A stretch of DNA of 64,000 nt from Oceanicaulis sp. HLUCCA04 (GCA_001314625.1 LJSH01000001.1:62001-126000), one strand, 5' to 3'; shown: positions 18,708 to 27,984, counted from the stretch's first letter. Notes: generated from the letters alone by a model not told the origin. Translations and numbers: made by a program.

Positions 18708-20230
18708 GGGGAGCTGCGCGCTTCTTCATCGTCTGGCGGATAGATGACACTGCGTACGCTGCTGCGCGTGACCTTGCCAACCGGATTGCGCGGCAGGCGG
18801 GCCAGTACGTGGATGGCCTTGGGTGTCTTGACCGCACCGAGCAGTTCGCGCGCCAGCAACAGGAGCTGGCGTGTGTCCAGGGTCTGGCCGCGAAACGCGG
18901 TCACCGCCACTTCCAGCCGCTCGCCCCATTGCGGGTCGGCGACGCCGAAGGCACACGCTTCGTCAATGCCCGGCAAGGTCAGCAGCGCCGCTTCCACCTC
19001 TGCAGGATGAATATTATAGCCGCCGGAAATCAGCATGTCGGACGCGCGCCCGGTGATGAACAGATAGCCGTTGCGGTTGAGATGGCCCAGATCGCCTGTA
19101 TGCAGCCATCCCCGGCGCAGCACATCGCCCGTGCGTTCGCGGTCATCGAGATAGCCGTCCATCAGGAGCGGGCCTTTCACGGCAATCTCGCCGGTCTGGC
19201 CGGGGCCAAGCGGCTCGCCCTCGCTGCCGATAATGGCGATCTCGCAGACGCGGCCCGCCTTGCCGACGGAGCCTGTCAGCATCGGATTGGTCAGCTCTTC
19301 GGCTGTGATCGCCGCGATGGTCATCGGTGCCTCGGTCTGGCCGTAGAGCCCGGCAATACGCGGTCCGAACGCGCGCTGCGCACGCAGGAGCTGCTCTTCG
19401 GGCAAGGGCGCTGCCCCATAGATGATCCGTTGCAGGGCGGGCGCATTGACGGGCCGGTCGAGCAGGGCGCACAGCCGCATGATCAGTGTGGGCGCCATGA
19501 AGCTTTCGGTCACGGCCTCGTCGCGCAGCAGGCGCAAGAGCAGGTTGGCGTCCGGCTTCTGCACCAGAACCAGCCGGCCGCCGCGCGCCAGTGTCGGCAG
19601 AATGAAATGGGATGCGCCATGGGTGAGGGGCGCGCAGGCGAGGAAAACCGGCACGCCCTGCTGGCCGAACCGGTCATCCATATTGATGATATTGGCCATC
19701 ACCGACGCGTTCGACTGGATGACGCCCTTGGGCTCGCCTGTGGAACCGCCGGTGAATTTGATCGCCATCGTGTCTGACGGGCGGCGCATGACCGGCTCAA
19801 AGCCGGGCGCCGGTGGCAGATGGGCCGGTATCAGCTCTACATTTCCCGCAAAGGGTTTGAGTGCCTGCGCCTCGTCAGGCCCGGCCAGCACCAGGGCGGG
19901 TTTCACTTTCGCCAGCGCTGCGGCGTTCAGCTGCGCGCCATTGCTGGGGTTGAGCGGCACCCAGACCAGACCCGCTGACTGGATCGCCAGAAAGGCGGCC
20001 ACATGATCAATCGTGTTCGGCGCGGACAGCGCGATGCGCGCGCCCGGCGCAAAGCGCCTGGCCAGATGGGCAGCGAGGCTGCTGACACGCTGCGACAGCG
20101 CAAAAAAGCCGATACGGCCAACAAGGCGTCCCTCGGCATCATATTCGCAAGCGGCCCCATGATCGGGAAACTGGCGCGCCGCATCCCAGAACAGGCTGAC
20201 CGGATGGGTGGAGAGAGCTGACAGATTCAT
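18704..20230 (-). CDS. AMP-binding acyl-CoA synthetase
   Basis: A 508-residue adenylate-forming enzyme that activates a carboxylic acid to its CoA ester. The P-loop AIKFTGGSTGEPKGVIQSN, the YGQTEAP motif, GWLHTGDLGHLNRNGYLFITGRASDMLISGGYNIHPAEVE and the C-terminal lysine region PRNPVGKVTRS are all present. The start at 20230 (MNLSALSTHPVSLF) overlaps the thiolase stop by ATGA; the longer ORF start lies inside the thiolase. The substrate is unknown, but the operon with thiolase and thioesterase suggests side-chain or ring-fission acids. Confidence 0.9.
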   Translation of the reverse strand: MNLSALSTHPVSLFWDAARQFPDHGAACEYDAEGRLVGRIGFFALSQRVSSLAAHLARRFAPGARIALSAPNTIDHVAAFLAIQSAGLVWVPLNPSNGAQLNAAALAKVKPALVLAGPDEAQALKPFAGNVELIPAHLPPAPGFEPVMRRPSDTMAIKFTGGSTGEPKGVIQSNASVMANIINMDDRFGQQGVPVFLACAPLTHGASHFILPTLARGGRLVLVQKPDANLLLRLLRDEAVTESFMAPTLIMRLCALLDRPVNAPALQRIIYGAAPLPEEQLLRAQRAFGPRIAGLYGQTEAPMTIAAITAEELTNPMLTGSVGKAGRVCEIAIIGSEGEPLGPGQTGEIAVKGPLLMDGYLDDRERTGDVLRRGWLHTGDLGHLNRNGYLFITGRASDMLISGGYNIHPAEVEAALLTLPGIDEACAFGVADPQWGERLEVAVTAFRGQTLDTRQLLLLARELLGAVKTPKAIHVLARLPRNPVGKVTRSSVRSVIYPPDDEEARSSP

Positions 20231-21450
20231 CGTGACAGCACCGTCACCAGCGTGACGGCCTCCTCGATACCCAGAAAGCCGCCCCCGTTCTCGCATACGC
20301 CTGCGCGCGCGCCCTCAACCTGCATATCGCCTGCCTCCCCCCGTAATTGCCGGCACATCTCTACAATCTGCACCACGCCTGTTGCCCCCACCGGATGACC
20401 CTTGGCGATCAGCCCGCCACCGGCATTGACCGGAATGCGTCCGCCCCGCCGGGTTGCCCCTGATGCGGTAAACGGCCCGCCCTCACCCCGGGCACACAGG
20501 CCCAGATTCTCGATCTGCAGCACTTCGGCAAAGCTGGTCGCGTCATGCACCTCGGCGATCTGCATGTCGGCAGGACCCAGCCCGGAAGCCTCCCACGCCA
20601 GATCCACCGCCCGCTTGCCGATATGATTGTCCCAGTCATCGATGGGGCGCTTGCGCGCCGTCGCCCACCCCGTTCCGGCCAGCTTCACGCTTCGCGCATT
20701 ACCTTTTGCGGCGCTGGCCGATTGCAGGATGAGCGCGGCAGCACCATCGCTGACCGGTGCGCACATGGCGCGTGTCAGCGGCCAGATCACCGGCTTGTCA
20801 GCCAGTACCTCGTCCATCGTGAAGGGGGTGCGGTATTGCGCGTGGTGGTTGGCCGCTGCGTGGGTATGGTTCTTGGCCGCCGCCATGGCCAGATGTTCGC
20901 GCGTTGTGCCGAACGTTTCCATGTGCGCGCGGGCGATCCCGGCATAGATGTCCATGAAGAAGCTGCGCGGGGATTCTCCGGCTCCGGCAGGGATCAGGTC
21001 TGCGCCAAGCGCGGCCATCGCACCCGCGGTTTCCTCAATGCATTCGATATCGGTGCCGCCCCGGAAGGCGGCCATGACCTGATCCATGCGGTCGGGAAAG
21101 ACCATTTTCTCGGCCCCGACGACGAGCACGGTTTCTGCTTCACCGGCCCGGATCATCGACGCGCCAAGCGCGACGGCAGACGATCCTGACGCGCAAGCAT
21201 TTTCCACATTGACGATTTTGATGCCCTCAATTCCCAGCGGGCTGAGCGCGATCTCGCCGCGCACGGCATTTTGTCCTTCCAACATGGGCTGGCGTGTATT
21301 GGAGAAGAGCGCGGCGTCTATCCGCTCCGCGCTGATGCCCGCATCGGCCAGAGCAGCGCTCACCGCCTCGCGCGTCAGATCCTTGACCGAACGCGCCGGG
21401 TGCTTGCCCAGCGCTGTCATGCCGGTGCCGGTAATGAAAACGGGATCCAT
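20227..21450 (-). CDS. Thiolase family protein (first of three)
   Basis: A 407-residue thiolase. The nucleophilic cysteine lies in NVENACASGSSAVALGA; the histidine motif is GGLIAKGHPVGATGVVQ; the C-terminal CENGGGF keeps the second active-site cysteine. The SCP-x-like layout and RSFFMDIYAGIARAHMETFGTTREHLAMAAAKNH suggest the branched- or bulky-substrate thiolase subgroup. It heads a three-gene operon (thiolase, ligase, thioesterase), with a 137-base gap to the divergent paaN-like gene. Confidence 0.88.
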   Translation of the reverse strand: MDPVFITGTGMTALGKHPARSVKDLTREAVSAALADAGISAERIDAALFSNTRQPMLEGQNAVRGEIALSPLGIEGIKIVNVENACASGSSAVALGASMIRAGEAETVLVVGAEKMVFPDRMDQVMAAFRGGTDIECIEETAGAMAALGADLIPAGAGESPRSFFMDIYAGIARAHMETFGTTREHLAMAAAKNHTHAAANHHAQYRTPFTMDEVLADKPVIWPLTRAMCAPVSDGAAALILQSASAAKGNARSVKLAGTGWATARKRPIDDWDNHIGKRAVDLAWEASGLGPADMQIAEVHDATSFAEVLQIENLGLCARGEGGPFTASGATRRGGRIPVNAGGGLIAKGHPVGATGVVQIVEMCRQLRGEAGDMQVEGARAGVCENGGGFLGIEEAVTLVTVLSR

Positions 21451-21587
21451 AAATATACGCGCCTGATAATGGGGCAGGGCTGGTTGCCCTGTAACTTCGA
21501 TAAAGATACTTTCTAATTCGACGATACCGGCACGCGCCGGTTATGCAATCATCTTGGCACAGGAAATTCTGCCCCGGAGGATATTTG

Positions 21588-23273
21588 ATGAGCGTTGCAG
21601 CACGGCTTTACGAGTCTCACCGCGAAACACTTCAGACTGCATTGAAGGCCGTAAGGGTGCGCGATCACTGGAGTCCGTTCCGCGAATCACCGAGTACGAA
21701 ACTGCATGGCGAGGACGCGCCGCGCGACGGCAAGGCGCGGTTTCAGGCCCAGCTTGGCAAGCCGTTCGACCTCGATCAGCCCGGAACCATCGGCACGCTG
21801 GGCGCGGAAGTATCGCCCTATACGCGCCAGCCGCTGGGAATCACCTATCCCAAATCGGACCCGGCGGCGCTGTTTGCCGCCTCGCGCAAGGCGATGAGCG
21901 GCTGGATGAAGGCCAGCGCTGCCGAACGCGCCGGTGTCATCACCGAAATGCTGTTTGCGATGGAGAAAAACGCGTTCGAAAACGCGCACGCCACCATGCA
22001 CACGGCGGGGCAGGGCTATGTGATGGCGTTCTCCGGCTCCGGCGCAAACGCGCTCGACCGGGGTCTGGAGGCGCTGGTCTACGCCATGAAGGCGATGGAC
22101 GATGTGCCCGACACGGCCAGCTGGACCAAGCGCTTCCTGGAGCCTGAACCGGTCCGGCTGAACAAGCGCTATGTGCGCGTGCCGCTGGGCCCCGCCGTGG
22201 TGATCTGCTGCGCGACCTTCCCCTTGTGGAATGCCTATCCGGCGATGACGGCCAATCTGATGACCGGCAATCCGGTGATCGTGAAGCCGCACCCGACAGG
22301 CGTGCTGCCGGTGGCCATGGCGGTGCGCACCTGCCGCGAGGTGCTCGAGAAGGCGGGCTTTGACCCCAATCTGGTGCTGCTGGCAGCCGATGAGCCTGAT
22401 GACCAGATCACGATCAGACTGCTCGAACAGCCTGATTGCCGCATTGTCGATTACACAGGTTCGCAGCGCTTCGGCACCTGGATCGAGAACAACTGCCCCG
22501 GACGGCTGGTCTTTACCGAGACAGCGGGCTGCAACTCGGTGGTCATTCATTCGGCCAACGATTTTGGCCGCGTCGCCCACACGGTCGCGCGCGCCATGGT
22601 CACCTTCTCCGCGCAGATGTGCACCGCGCCGCAAAACGTGTTCATTCCGCGCTCCGGCGTTCAGACCCCTGACGGCGTGATCAGCTATGATGCAGCCGTG
22701 GAGACGCTTGTTTCCGCGCTGGACACGATCGCCGGCGACAACAAGCTGGGTCCGGCCATCGTGGCTGCGGTTCAGGCTGATGCGACGATCGGCAATGTGG
22801 AAGCCATGACCCGCAAGGGCGAAGCGGAAGGCACGATACTGCGCCGCTCCGGCCCGGTGGCGAACGCCGACTACCCGGACGCGCGCACGGCCAGCCCGGT
22901 TCTGATCGAGTGTGATCCGGCCAATGAGGATTTCTATGGCGAGGAGCGCTTCGGCCCGGTCAGCTTCGTGGTGCCGGTCGACAGCGCGGAGGATGGCGTG
23001 CGTCTGGCCACCTCGCAGGCCCGCACGCGCGGTGCCATCGCCTCCTATCTCTATTCCACCGATGAAAGCTTCATCGACGCCGCCGAGCCCGACTATCTGG
23101 CCGCCGGGGCTTCGGTGAGTATCAATATAGACCGGGGCATGCCGATGAACTTCATGGGCGCCTACACCGATTTCCACGTCACCGGGCTCAATCCGGCGGG
23201 CAATGCCAGCCTGACAGACCTCGCCTTTGTCGCGCCGCGCTTCCGGGTGGTGCAGATGCGCAGACCCGCCTGA
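21588..23273 (+). CDS. paaN: PaaN-type aldehyde dehydrogenase
   Basis: A 561-residue aldehyde dehydrogenase family protein close to those annotated PaaN. RYVRVPLGPAVVICCATFPLWNAYPAMTANLMTGNPVIVKPHPTGVLP is the NAD(P)-binding region, VFTETAGCNSVVIHSANDF the glutamate region and TFSAQMCTAPQNVFIPRSG carries the catalytic cysteine. A GGAGGATATTTG site fixes the start at 21588. In phenylacetate catabolism the related domain oxidises a semialdehyde produced by ring opening; here none of the paaABCDE epoxidase genes accompany it, so a different aldehyde may be oxidised. It is divergent from the thiolase operon. Confidence 0.83.
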   Translation: MSVAARLYESHRETLQTALKAVRVRDHWSPFRESPSTKLHGEDAPRDGKARFQAQLGKPFDLDQPGTIGTLGAEVSPYTRQPLGITYPKSDPAALFAASRKAMSGWMKASAAERAGVITEMLFAMEKNAFENAHATMHTAGQGYVMAFSGSGANALDRGLEALVYAMKAMDDVPDTASWTKRFLEPEPVRLNKRYVRVPLGPAVVICCATFPLWNAYPAMTANLMTGNPVIVKPHPTGVLPVAMAVRTCREVLEKAGFDPNLVLLAADEPDDQITIRLLEQPDCRIVDYTGSQRFGTWIENNCPGRLVFTETAGCNSVVIHSANDFGRVAHTVARAMVTFSAQMCTAPQNVFIPRSGVQTPDGVISYDAAVETLVSALDTIAGDNKLGPAIVAAVQADATIGNVEAMTRKGEAEGTILRRSGPVANADYPDARTASPVLIECDPANEDFYGEERFGPVSFVVPVDSAEDGVRLATSQARTRGAIASYLYSTDESFIDAAEPDYLAAGASVSINIDRGMPMNFMGAYTDFHVTGLNPAGNASLTDLAFVAPRFRVVQMRRPA

Positions 23274-23306
23274 CGCGGTTTTTGCGCCACACTCCGGATC
23301 TTGATG

Positions 23307-23330
23307 AAAGTTTCTTAAAGAAAGTGACCT
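23307..23330 (+). promoter_or_regulatory. Candidate operator, copy 1 (before TonB receptor)
   Basis: The 24 bases AAAGTTTCTTAAAGAAAGTGACCT contain the palindrome TTTCTTAAAGAAA and match the site at 26941-26964 at 18 of 24 positions without gaps, including ten consecutive bases AAAGTGACCT. It lies 101 bases before the TonB receptor start. Proposed as a binding site for the nearby HxlR regulator; this is inference. Confidence 0.45.
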
Positions 23331-23377
23331 TGAGTTAGTTCGTTTAATGAAGTTATGGTGTGTGTGATACGGTGATG

Positions 23378-23418
23378 CAGGCGATTCCGCCTGTCTTACC
23401 GTAATCCAACGAGATTAC
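23378..23418 (+). promoter_or_regulatory. Two hairpins in TonB receptor leader
   Basis: CAGGCG-ATTC-CGCCTG (23378-23393) and GTAATC-CAACGA-GATTAC (23401-23418) are perfect inverted repeats placed one after the other just before the GGGGAGG ribosome site. They could be leader RNA hairpins or a second operator. No known riboswitch pattern is recognised. Confidence 0.45.
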
Positions 23419-23431
23419 AGGGGAGGTTCAA

Positions 23432-25636
23432 GTGAACAGATCAAAAGCGTTGCTGCGTCTGTCGGTTGGTGCGATGGCACTGACTGGCGCGCTAGCCACG
23501 GCGGGTACCGCGATCGCGCAATCTGCCGAAATCATCACCGTGACGTCACAGCGCCGCGAGCAGTCCGTGCAGGACGTGCCGGTCGCCGTGACGGCGTTCA
23601 GCGCCGCCGATTTGCGCGATTCCTCGATTGATGGCGTTGAAGGTATTGCCGAGCGCACGCCGGGCTTCACCATGACCCGGTTCAATATCGGCGAGCCGCA
23701 GCTCTATATTCGCGGCATCGGCTCCACGTCGGATTCCGCTGCCGGTGATCCGTCGGTCGCGGTGTCGATTGACGAGGTCTATATCGGCCGCGCCGGGGGC
23801 GGCGCGCTCAGCTTCTTCGATATCGAGCGCGTGGAAGTGCTGCGCGGGCCGCAAGGCACGCTCTATGGCCGTAACGCCGCTGGCGGCGCGGTCAATATCA
23901 TCACGGCCCGCCCGGACATGACCCAGTCCTTTGGCGAGTTCACCTTCGGCTATGGCGATTACAACGACCAGCATGTCAGCGCCGTGCTGAACGGGCCGAT
24001 GGGCGAGAATGCTGCCGGACGCGTGGCTTTCCTCTACCAGTCCAATGACGGCTATTCGACGAGCGTTCCCTCAGGCGACGATCTTGGCGGGTCGAGCACC
24101 TGGGGCGTGCGCGGCGCGATAAGCTGGGATGCGGGTAATTGGAGCTTCCTGGCGCAGGCCGACTACGCCTCGGACGAGACCGATGGACAGGCGCGCGTTC
24201 CGGTAGTCGGGCCGAACACCAACCCGGCCTTTATCGGCCTGATCGGCGCGATCCGCACCGGGCTCGACGAGCGTCAGAGCTTCTCTGATCCCGACACTTT
24301 CCAGGAGCGCGACAGCTGGGGCGTGCTTTTCCGGGCCGATACCACGATTGGCGATATGGATTTCACCTCGCTGACCTCCTATCGCGGCCTTGAATTCTCA
24401 TGGTTTGACGATCTGGGCGGCCTGCCGACCCCGCCTTACGTCTTGCGCGTGGAAGACATCAACCAGGATGAAGCCTGGCAGTTCACCCAGGAATTCCGCC
24501 TGTCGCGTACGCTTGATAATGGCGCTTTCTGGGTCGCTGGCCTCTATCTCTTCAATGAGGAAGTGGACCGCAACGAGCAGTTCATCGTCGATGCGCGCGC
24601 ACCGCTTCCCCCGATTGCTTCGGGCGATGTGACCTTCTTCCAGGAAGCCACCAACCAGTCGGCCGCGCTGTTTGCCCAGCTTACCTTGCCGCTGGCTGAC
24701 ACGTTGAACCTGACGGTCGGAGGTCGCCTGACCTACGATTCCAAGGATATTTTCGCACGCGGCGTCGACAATGCGACCCCGGGCGGACCTTTCCCCGGCA
24801 TCCCGCTTGGTCCGCCTCCGGGCGTAGCCTACCCGGCTGGAGCGTCGGGCAGCGAGAGCTGGACCGAGCCGACCTGGCGTCTGGCGCTGGACTGGCAGGC
24901 TGCGGACAATGTGATGCTCTATGCGTCCTATGACCGGGGTTACAAGTCCGGCCTCTATCCCAGCCAGGCGCAAAGCGCGGTGCAGGCGACCACGGCGCTG
25001 GAGCCGGAAATCCTCGACAATTTCGAGGTGGGCATGAAATCGACCTTTGCCGATGGCCGGGGCATTTTCAATCTGGCGGCATTCTATACCGATTATCAGA
25101 GCCTGCAGGTCTATGAGCTGCTGGGTCTGGCGCTGTCGACATCCAATGCCGACGCAGAAATCCGCGGCGCTGAGGCCGAGCTGGTCTTCCAGCTTACCGA
25201 GAATTTCGAAATCGGTGGCTCCTATGCTTATCTCGATGCGCAATACACCACTGATGCGGTCTCCAATCTCGGCGTGCTGCCCTATAATGGCAACCAGCTG
25301 ACCCGCTCGCCGGAGCAGCAATACAATATCTACGCGGCCGTGGAGATGCCGATTGCCTCTGGCACGGCGCGTGCGCGCGTCGATTACAACTGGACGGGAG
25401 ACTATTATTTCGACCCGTCCAACGCGCCTGAAACGCTGGTGGAGTCCTACGGCACGGTCGATGCACGGCTGAGCTGGGGACCCGATGATGCCAACTGGGA
25501 CATCTCGCTGTGGGGCCGCAACCTCACCGACGAGCTCTATCCCAGCCATATCATCAAGAACCTCGATATCGGGTTCACGGTGTTCGCGCCTCCACGCACA
25601 TTCGGCGCACAATTCCGGATGCGTCTGGGCGGATAG
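23432..25636 (+). CDS. TonB-dependent receptor
   Basis: A 734-residue outer-membrane active transporter with a GTG start after GGGGAGGTTCAA. Residues 1-29 are a signal peptide ending AIAQ. The plug domain reads EIITVTSQRREQSVQDVPVAVTAFSAADLRDSS with IERVEVLRGPQGTLYGRNAAGGAVNIIT, and the barrel ends FAPPRTFGAQFRMRLGG, with a near-terminal aromatic. The VTSQRREQSVQDVPVAV plug type is typical of sphingomonad and hyphomonad receptors often placed beside catabolic genes for hydrophobic or aromatic compounds. Its position between PaaN-type dehydrogenase and HxlR genes suggests it imports the substrate of this cluster. A rho-independent terminator follows. Confidence 0.94.
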   Translation: MNRSKALLRLSVGAMALTGALATAGTAIAQSAEIITVTSQRREQSVQDVPVAVTAFSAADLRDSSIDGVEGIAERTPGFTMTRFNIGEPQLYIRGIGSTSDSAAGDPSVAVSIDEVYIGRAGGGALSFFDIERVEVLRGPQGTLYGRNAAGGAVNIITARPDMTQSFGEFTFGYGDYNDQHVSAVLNGPMGENAAGRVAFLYQSNDGYSTSVPSGDDLGGSSTWGVRGAISWDAGNWSFLAQADYASDETDGQARVPVVGPNTNPAFIGLIGAIRTGLDERQSFSDPDTFQERDSWGVLFRADTTIGDMDFTSLTSYRGLEFSWFDDLGGLPTPPYVLRVEDINQDEAWQFTQEFRLSRTLDNGAFWVAGLYLFNEEVDRNEQFIVDARAPLPPIASGDVTFFQEATNQSAALFAQLTLPLADTLNLTVGGRLTYDSKDIFARGVDNATPGGPFPGIPLGPPPGVAYPAGASGSESWTEPTWRLALDWQAADNVMLYASYDRGYKSGLYPSQAQSAVQATTALEPEILDNFEVGMKSTFADGRGIFNLAAFYTDYQSLQVYELLGLALSTSNADAEIRGAEAELVFQLTENFEIGGSYAYLDAQYTTDAVSNLGVLPYNGNQLTRSPEQQYNIYAAVEMPIASGTARARVDYNWTGDYYFDPSNAPETLVESYGTVDARLSWGPDDANWDISLWGRNLTDELYPSHIIKNLDIGFTVFAPPRTFGAQFRMRLGG

Positions 25637-25661
25637 CCTCTTGGGGAGGACGCTGACGGAG

Positions 25662-25693
25662 AAGGGCGGTGCCGGCTGGCGCCGCCCTTTTTT
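25662..25693 (+). terminator. Rho-independent terminator after TonB receptor
   Basis: AAGGGCGG and GCCGCCCTT pair across a short GC-rich loop and are followed by TTTTTT, 26 bases after the receptor stop codon. Confidence 0.85.
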
Positions 25694-25747
25694 GTGTGGG
25701 TCTTTCTGCGTCTGGACAGATGAACTTTGGCTGTGGTGTTTCAACCG

Positions 25748-25849
25748 GGGTCCCCGCCCCCGAGCGGGGACCCAGAGCGAGTGCAGAAATGAAAGTCGCA
25801 GCGCGCTCCAGCGATGGCAGTGCTGGGCCCCCGATCAAGCCGGGGGCCC
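25748..25849. repeat. Two GC-rich intergenic palindromes
   Basis: GGGTCCCCGC (25748-25757) pairs perfectly with GCGGGGACCC (25764-25773), and GGGCCCCCG (25825-25833) pairs with CGGGGGCCC (25841-25849). They sit in the 258-base gap between the TonB receptor and the convergent HxlR gene and look like the short dispersed palindromes common in alphaproteobacterial intergenic DNA. They may also act as transcript-end hairpins. No gene is seen in this gap. Confidence 0.7.
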
Positions 25850-25894
25850 CGGTGTGAGGGCAGTGCCATGGCGAAGCCTGTCTATATTGCCGCC

Positions 25895-26863
25895 CTACCG
25901 AACCGCGCTGACAGCAGCGCGTTCGCTGGCCGACAGGGCCGGGACGGGCCGTACGCCGCGCGGATCGATTTCCTCACCCGTCAAGGCATTGCGCAACACC
26001 GGCAGCACTGTCTGCCCCGTGGTTTGCGAGACCAGCTCGACGGGCAGCTTGCCGGGCTCGCACAGCCAGCGCGCGCCCCAGGCGAAGAAAGCCAGCACGG
26101 TGGGGTAAAGCGCAAGCCCGCGCGGCGTCAGCACGTATTCAAAGCGCTCGGGGCGCATCTGATAGCGCTTGCGCGCCAGAATGCCGTGCTCGACAAGGCC
26201 CTCCAGCCGGTCGGCCAGCACGCTGGTGGAAATGTCGAGCGTCTTGATGAAATCATCATAGCGCCGGACGCGGTAGAAGCAGGCCGCCAGCACCAGATTG
26301 GTCCAGTAATCGCCAAACAGCTCAATGCCCAGCTCGATGGGTTTGCCGCTGGCGCGCATGGCCGGCTGCACCCGGCGGCGGCGCATTTCCTTCAGCGCGG
26401 GGGCACGTCCGGGGACGGGGCCGGGACGGGGCAGCACGTCGCCGGGCAGGATCGGCCTGCCGGGGTCTTCGCCCGCCATGATAGGCTCGACAGGGCCTGA
26501 CCCGTCGCGGGCATTCAGCCGGATGGCGCGGGCCGCATCAGCGCGCGGCGACCAGTCCTGTTCCCACAGGATCAGCATGATGGCCACGCCATAGAGATCG
26601 CGCCCCATCGCCGTTAGCACGTATTCAAACCGCTCCGGCCGCTGCTGGTAGGGCCGCCGCCGGAGCAGGCCCGCATCGGTCAGGGTTTTCAGCCGCCGCG
26701 CCAGCACGGACCGGGCAATGGCGAGCCGGTCCAGCCAGTCATCAAACCGGCGTGCGCCCCGGAATGCCTCGCGCAGGATCAGCATGGTCCACGCCTCGCC
26801 CACCACATCCATGGCGTGGGAGACCGGATTGTTCTGAATCATCTGCTTGAGCGTGGAATCCAT
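25895..26863 (-). CDS. Tandem HxlR-type winged-helix regulator
   Basis: A 322-residue regulator containing two HxlR domains in one chain. The first (about residues 8-105) reads VVGEAWTMLILREAFRGARRFDDWLDRLAIARSVLARRLKTLTDAGLLRRRPYQQRPERFEYVLTAMG. The second (about 180-280) reads LFGDYWTNLVLAACFYRVRRYDDFIKTLDISTSVLADRLEGLVEHGILARKRYQMRPERFEYVLTPRG. The linker of about 60 residues is proline- and arginine-rich. HxlR proteins normally dimerise from single-domain chains, so this may be a pre-formed dimer. It is divergent from the monooxygenase gene and is the natural candidate regulator of the catabolic cluster. Confidence 0.87.
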   Translation of the reverse strand: MDSTLKQMIQNNPVSHAMDVVGEAWTMLILREAFRGARRFDDWLDRLAIARSVLARRLKTLTDAGLLRRRPYQQRPERFEYVLTAMGRDLYGVAIMLILWEQDWSPRADAARAIRLNARDGSGPVEPIMAGEDPGRPILPGDVLPRPGPVPGRAPALKEMRRRRVQPAMRASGKPIELGIELFGDYWTNLVLAACFYRVRRYDDFIKTLDISTSVLADRLEGLVEHGILARKRYQMRPERFEYVLTPRGLALYPTVLAFFAWGARWLCEPGKLPVELVSQTTGQTVLPVLRNALTGEEIDPRGVRPVPALSASERAAVSAVR

Positions 26864-26940
26864 ATGCCCACTAGAGCCGAAGGATTTGTATTACGCAAAC
26901 ACCCGTGCGGGGTTGAGGCGGCGGGCAAAACCGGCTAGAG

Positions 26941-26964
26941 TTAGTTTCGCTAACAAAGTGACCT
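26941..26964 (+). promoter_or_regulatory. Candidate operator, copy 2 (HxlR/monooxygenase gap)
   Basis: TTAGTTTCGCTAACAAAGTGACCT shares 18 of 24 positions with 23307-23330. It includes the inverted repeat GTTAG-TTTCG-CTAAC (26940-26954) and lies between the divergent HxlR and nitronate monooxygenase genes, an expected place for autoregulation and activation. Confidence 0.5.
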
Positions 26965-27003
26965 CGGCGGCTGCCGGGGCCACGCCAGTTGAAAGGCCGC
27001 CGC

Positions 27004-27984
27004 TTGAGCCGTTTGCCCGACACAATCGCCCGTAATCTGCGCCTGCCGCTGGTGGCCGCGCCGATGTTTCTGGTGTCAGGGCCGGACATGGTGCTGGCAT
27101 CGTGCAGGTCCGGTGTGATCGGCTCGTTTCCCGGTCCCAACTGCCGCACCATCGAAGATGTCGAAGCGTGGATGAAGACCATCAGCGAGGCACTCACCGA
27201 TGAGGACGCGCCCTGGGCCTATAACATGGTGTGCCATTCCTCCTATCCGCGCTTTGATGCCGAGCTGGAGCTGGTGAAGAAATATCAGCCGCCGATTGTC
27301 ATTACCGCTCTGGGCGGGCCGCATCGCGTGGTGGAGGCCGTTCACCAGTATGGCGGTCTTGTCTTTGCCGATGTGAACTCGGTGGAGTTTGCGCGCAAGG
27401 CCGCGCTGACCGGCGTTGACGGTCTGGTGCTGGTGTGTGCCGGCGCGGGCGGGCACACGGGGCAGATCGCCAATGTCGCCTTCATTGAAGCGGTGCGCGG
27501 CTTTTTTGACGGCATCATTGCCGTCGCGGGCGGTATCTCGACCGGGCGCGGCATCCGCGCTGCGCAGGCAATGGGCGCGGATCTGGCCTATATGGGCACC
27601 GCCTTCATCCCGGCAGAGGAAAGCCTGGCCCACGCCGATTACAAGGACATGGTCGTGCGCTCTGGCGCATCGGACATTGTCGTCTCGGCCTCGGTTACCG
27701 GCGTGCCGGCAAGCTGGCTGAAGGAAAGCCTGAAACGCTCCGGGCTGGACCCGGAAAACCTGCCCGAAAAGGGCAAGGTGCAGTTTGAAGACCCGTCCAA
27801 AATCCTCAAAGGCTGGAAAGATGTCTGGTCAGCGGGACAAGGGGTCGGGTCGGTCAATGCGGTCGAGCCGCTGGGCGCCATCGTGGCCCGGCTCGCGCGC
27901 GAATATGGTTTGCACGAACAAGGGCCGGTTGCGGCCGGTCTCGGTATGGAAAGGAGTGCGCATAATGAACGCCCCGGTGCATGA
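27004..27984 (+). CDS. Nitronate monooxygenase family flavoprotein
   Basis: A TIM-barrel FMN enzyme of the nitronate monooxygenase (2-nitropropane dioxygenase) family, about 326 residues. LRLPLVAAPMFLVSGPDMVLASCRSGVIGSFPG is the N-terminal FMN region, GLVLVCAGAGGHTGQIA the central motif and IAVAGGISTGRGIRAAQAMGADLAYMGTAFI the phosphate-binding end. No ATG fits; TTG at 27004 after GAAAGG or TTG at 26989 are the likely starts. Family members oxidise nitronates, but many alphaproteobacterial paralogues occur in catabolic clusters with unknown substrates. Its last 20 bases overlap the next gene. Confidence 0.85.
   Translation: MSRLPDTIARNLRLPLVAAPMFLVSGPDMVLASCRSGVIGSFPGPNCRTIEDVEAWMKTISEALTDEDAPWAYNMVCHSSYPRFDAELELVKKYQPPIVITALGGPHRVVEAVHQYGGLVFADVNSVEFARKAALTGVDGLVLVCAGAGGHTGQIANVAFIEAVRGFFDGIIAVAGGISTGRGIRAAQAMGADLAYMGTAFIPAEESLAHADYKDMVVRSGASDIVVSASVTGVPASWLKESLKRSGLDPENLPEKGKVQFEDPSKILKGWKDVWSAGQGVGSVNAVEPLGAIVARLAREYGLHEQGPVAAGLGMERSAHNERPGA

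Noticed and set aside
21687-23177. 496-residue minus-strand ORF over paaN
   Set aside because: Histidine- and arginine-rich shadow of the high-GC paaN gene, no recognisable domain; the plus-strand product is a clear aldehyde dehydrogenase.
24398-25744. 448-residue minus-strand ORF over the TonB receptor
   Set aside because: Antisense shadow; the receptor frame has all family motifs and the shadow runs across the terminator.
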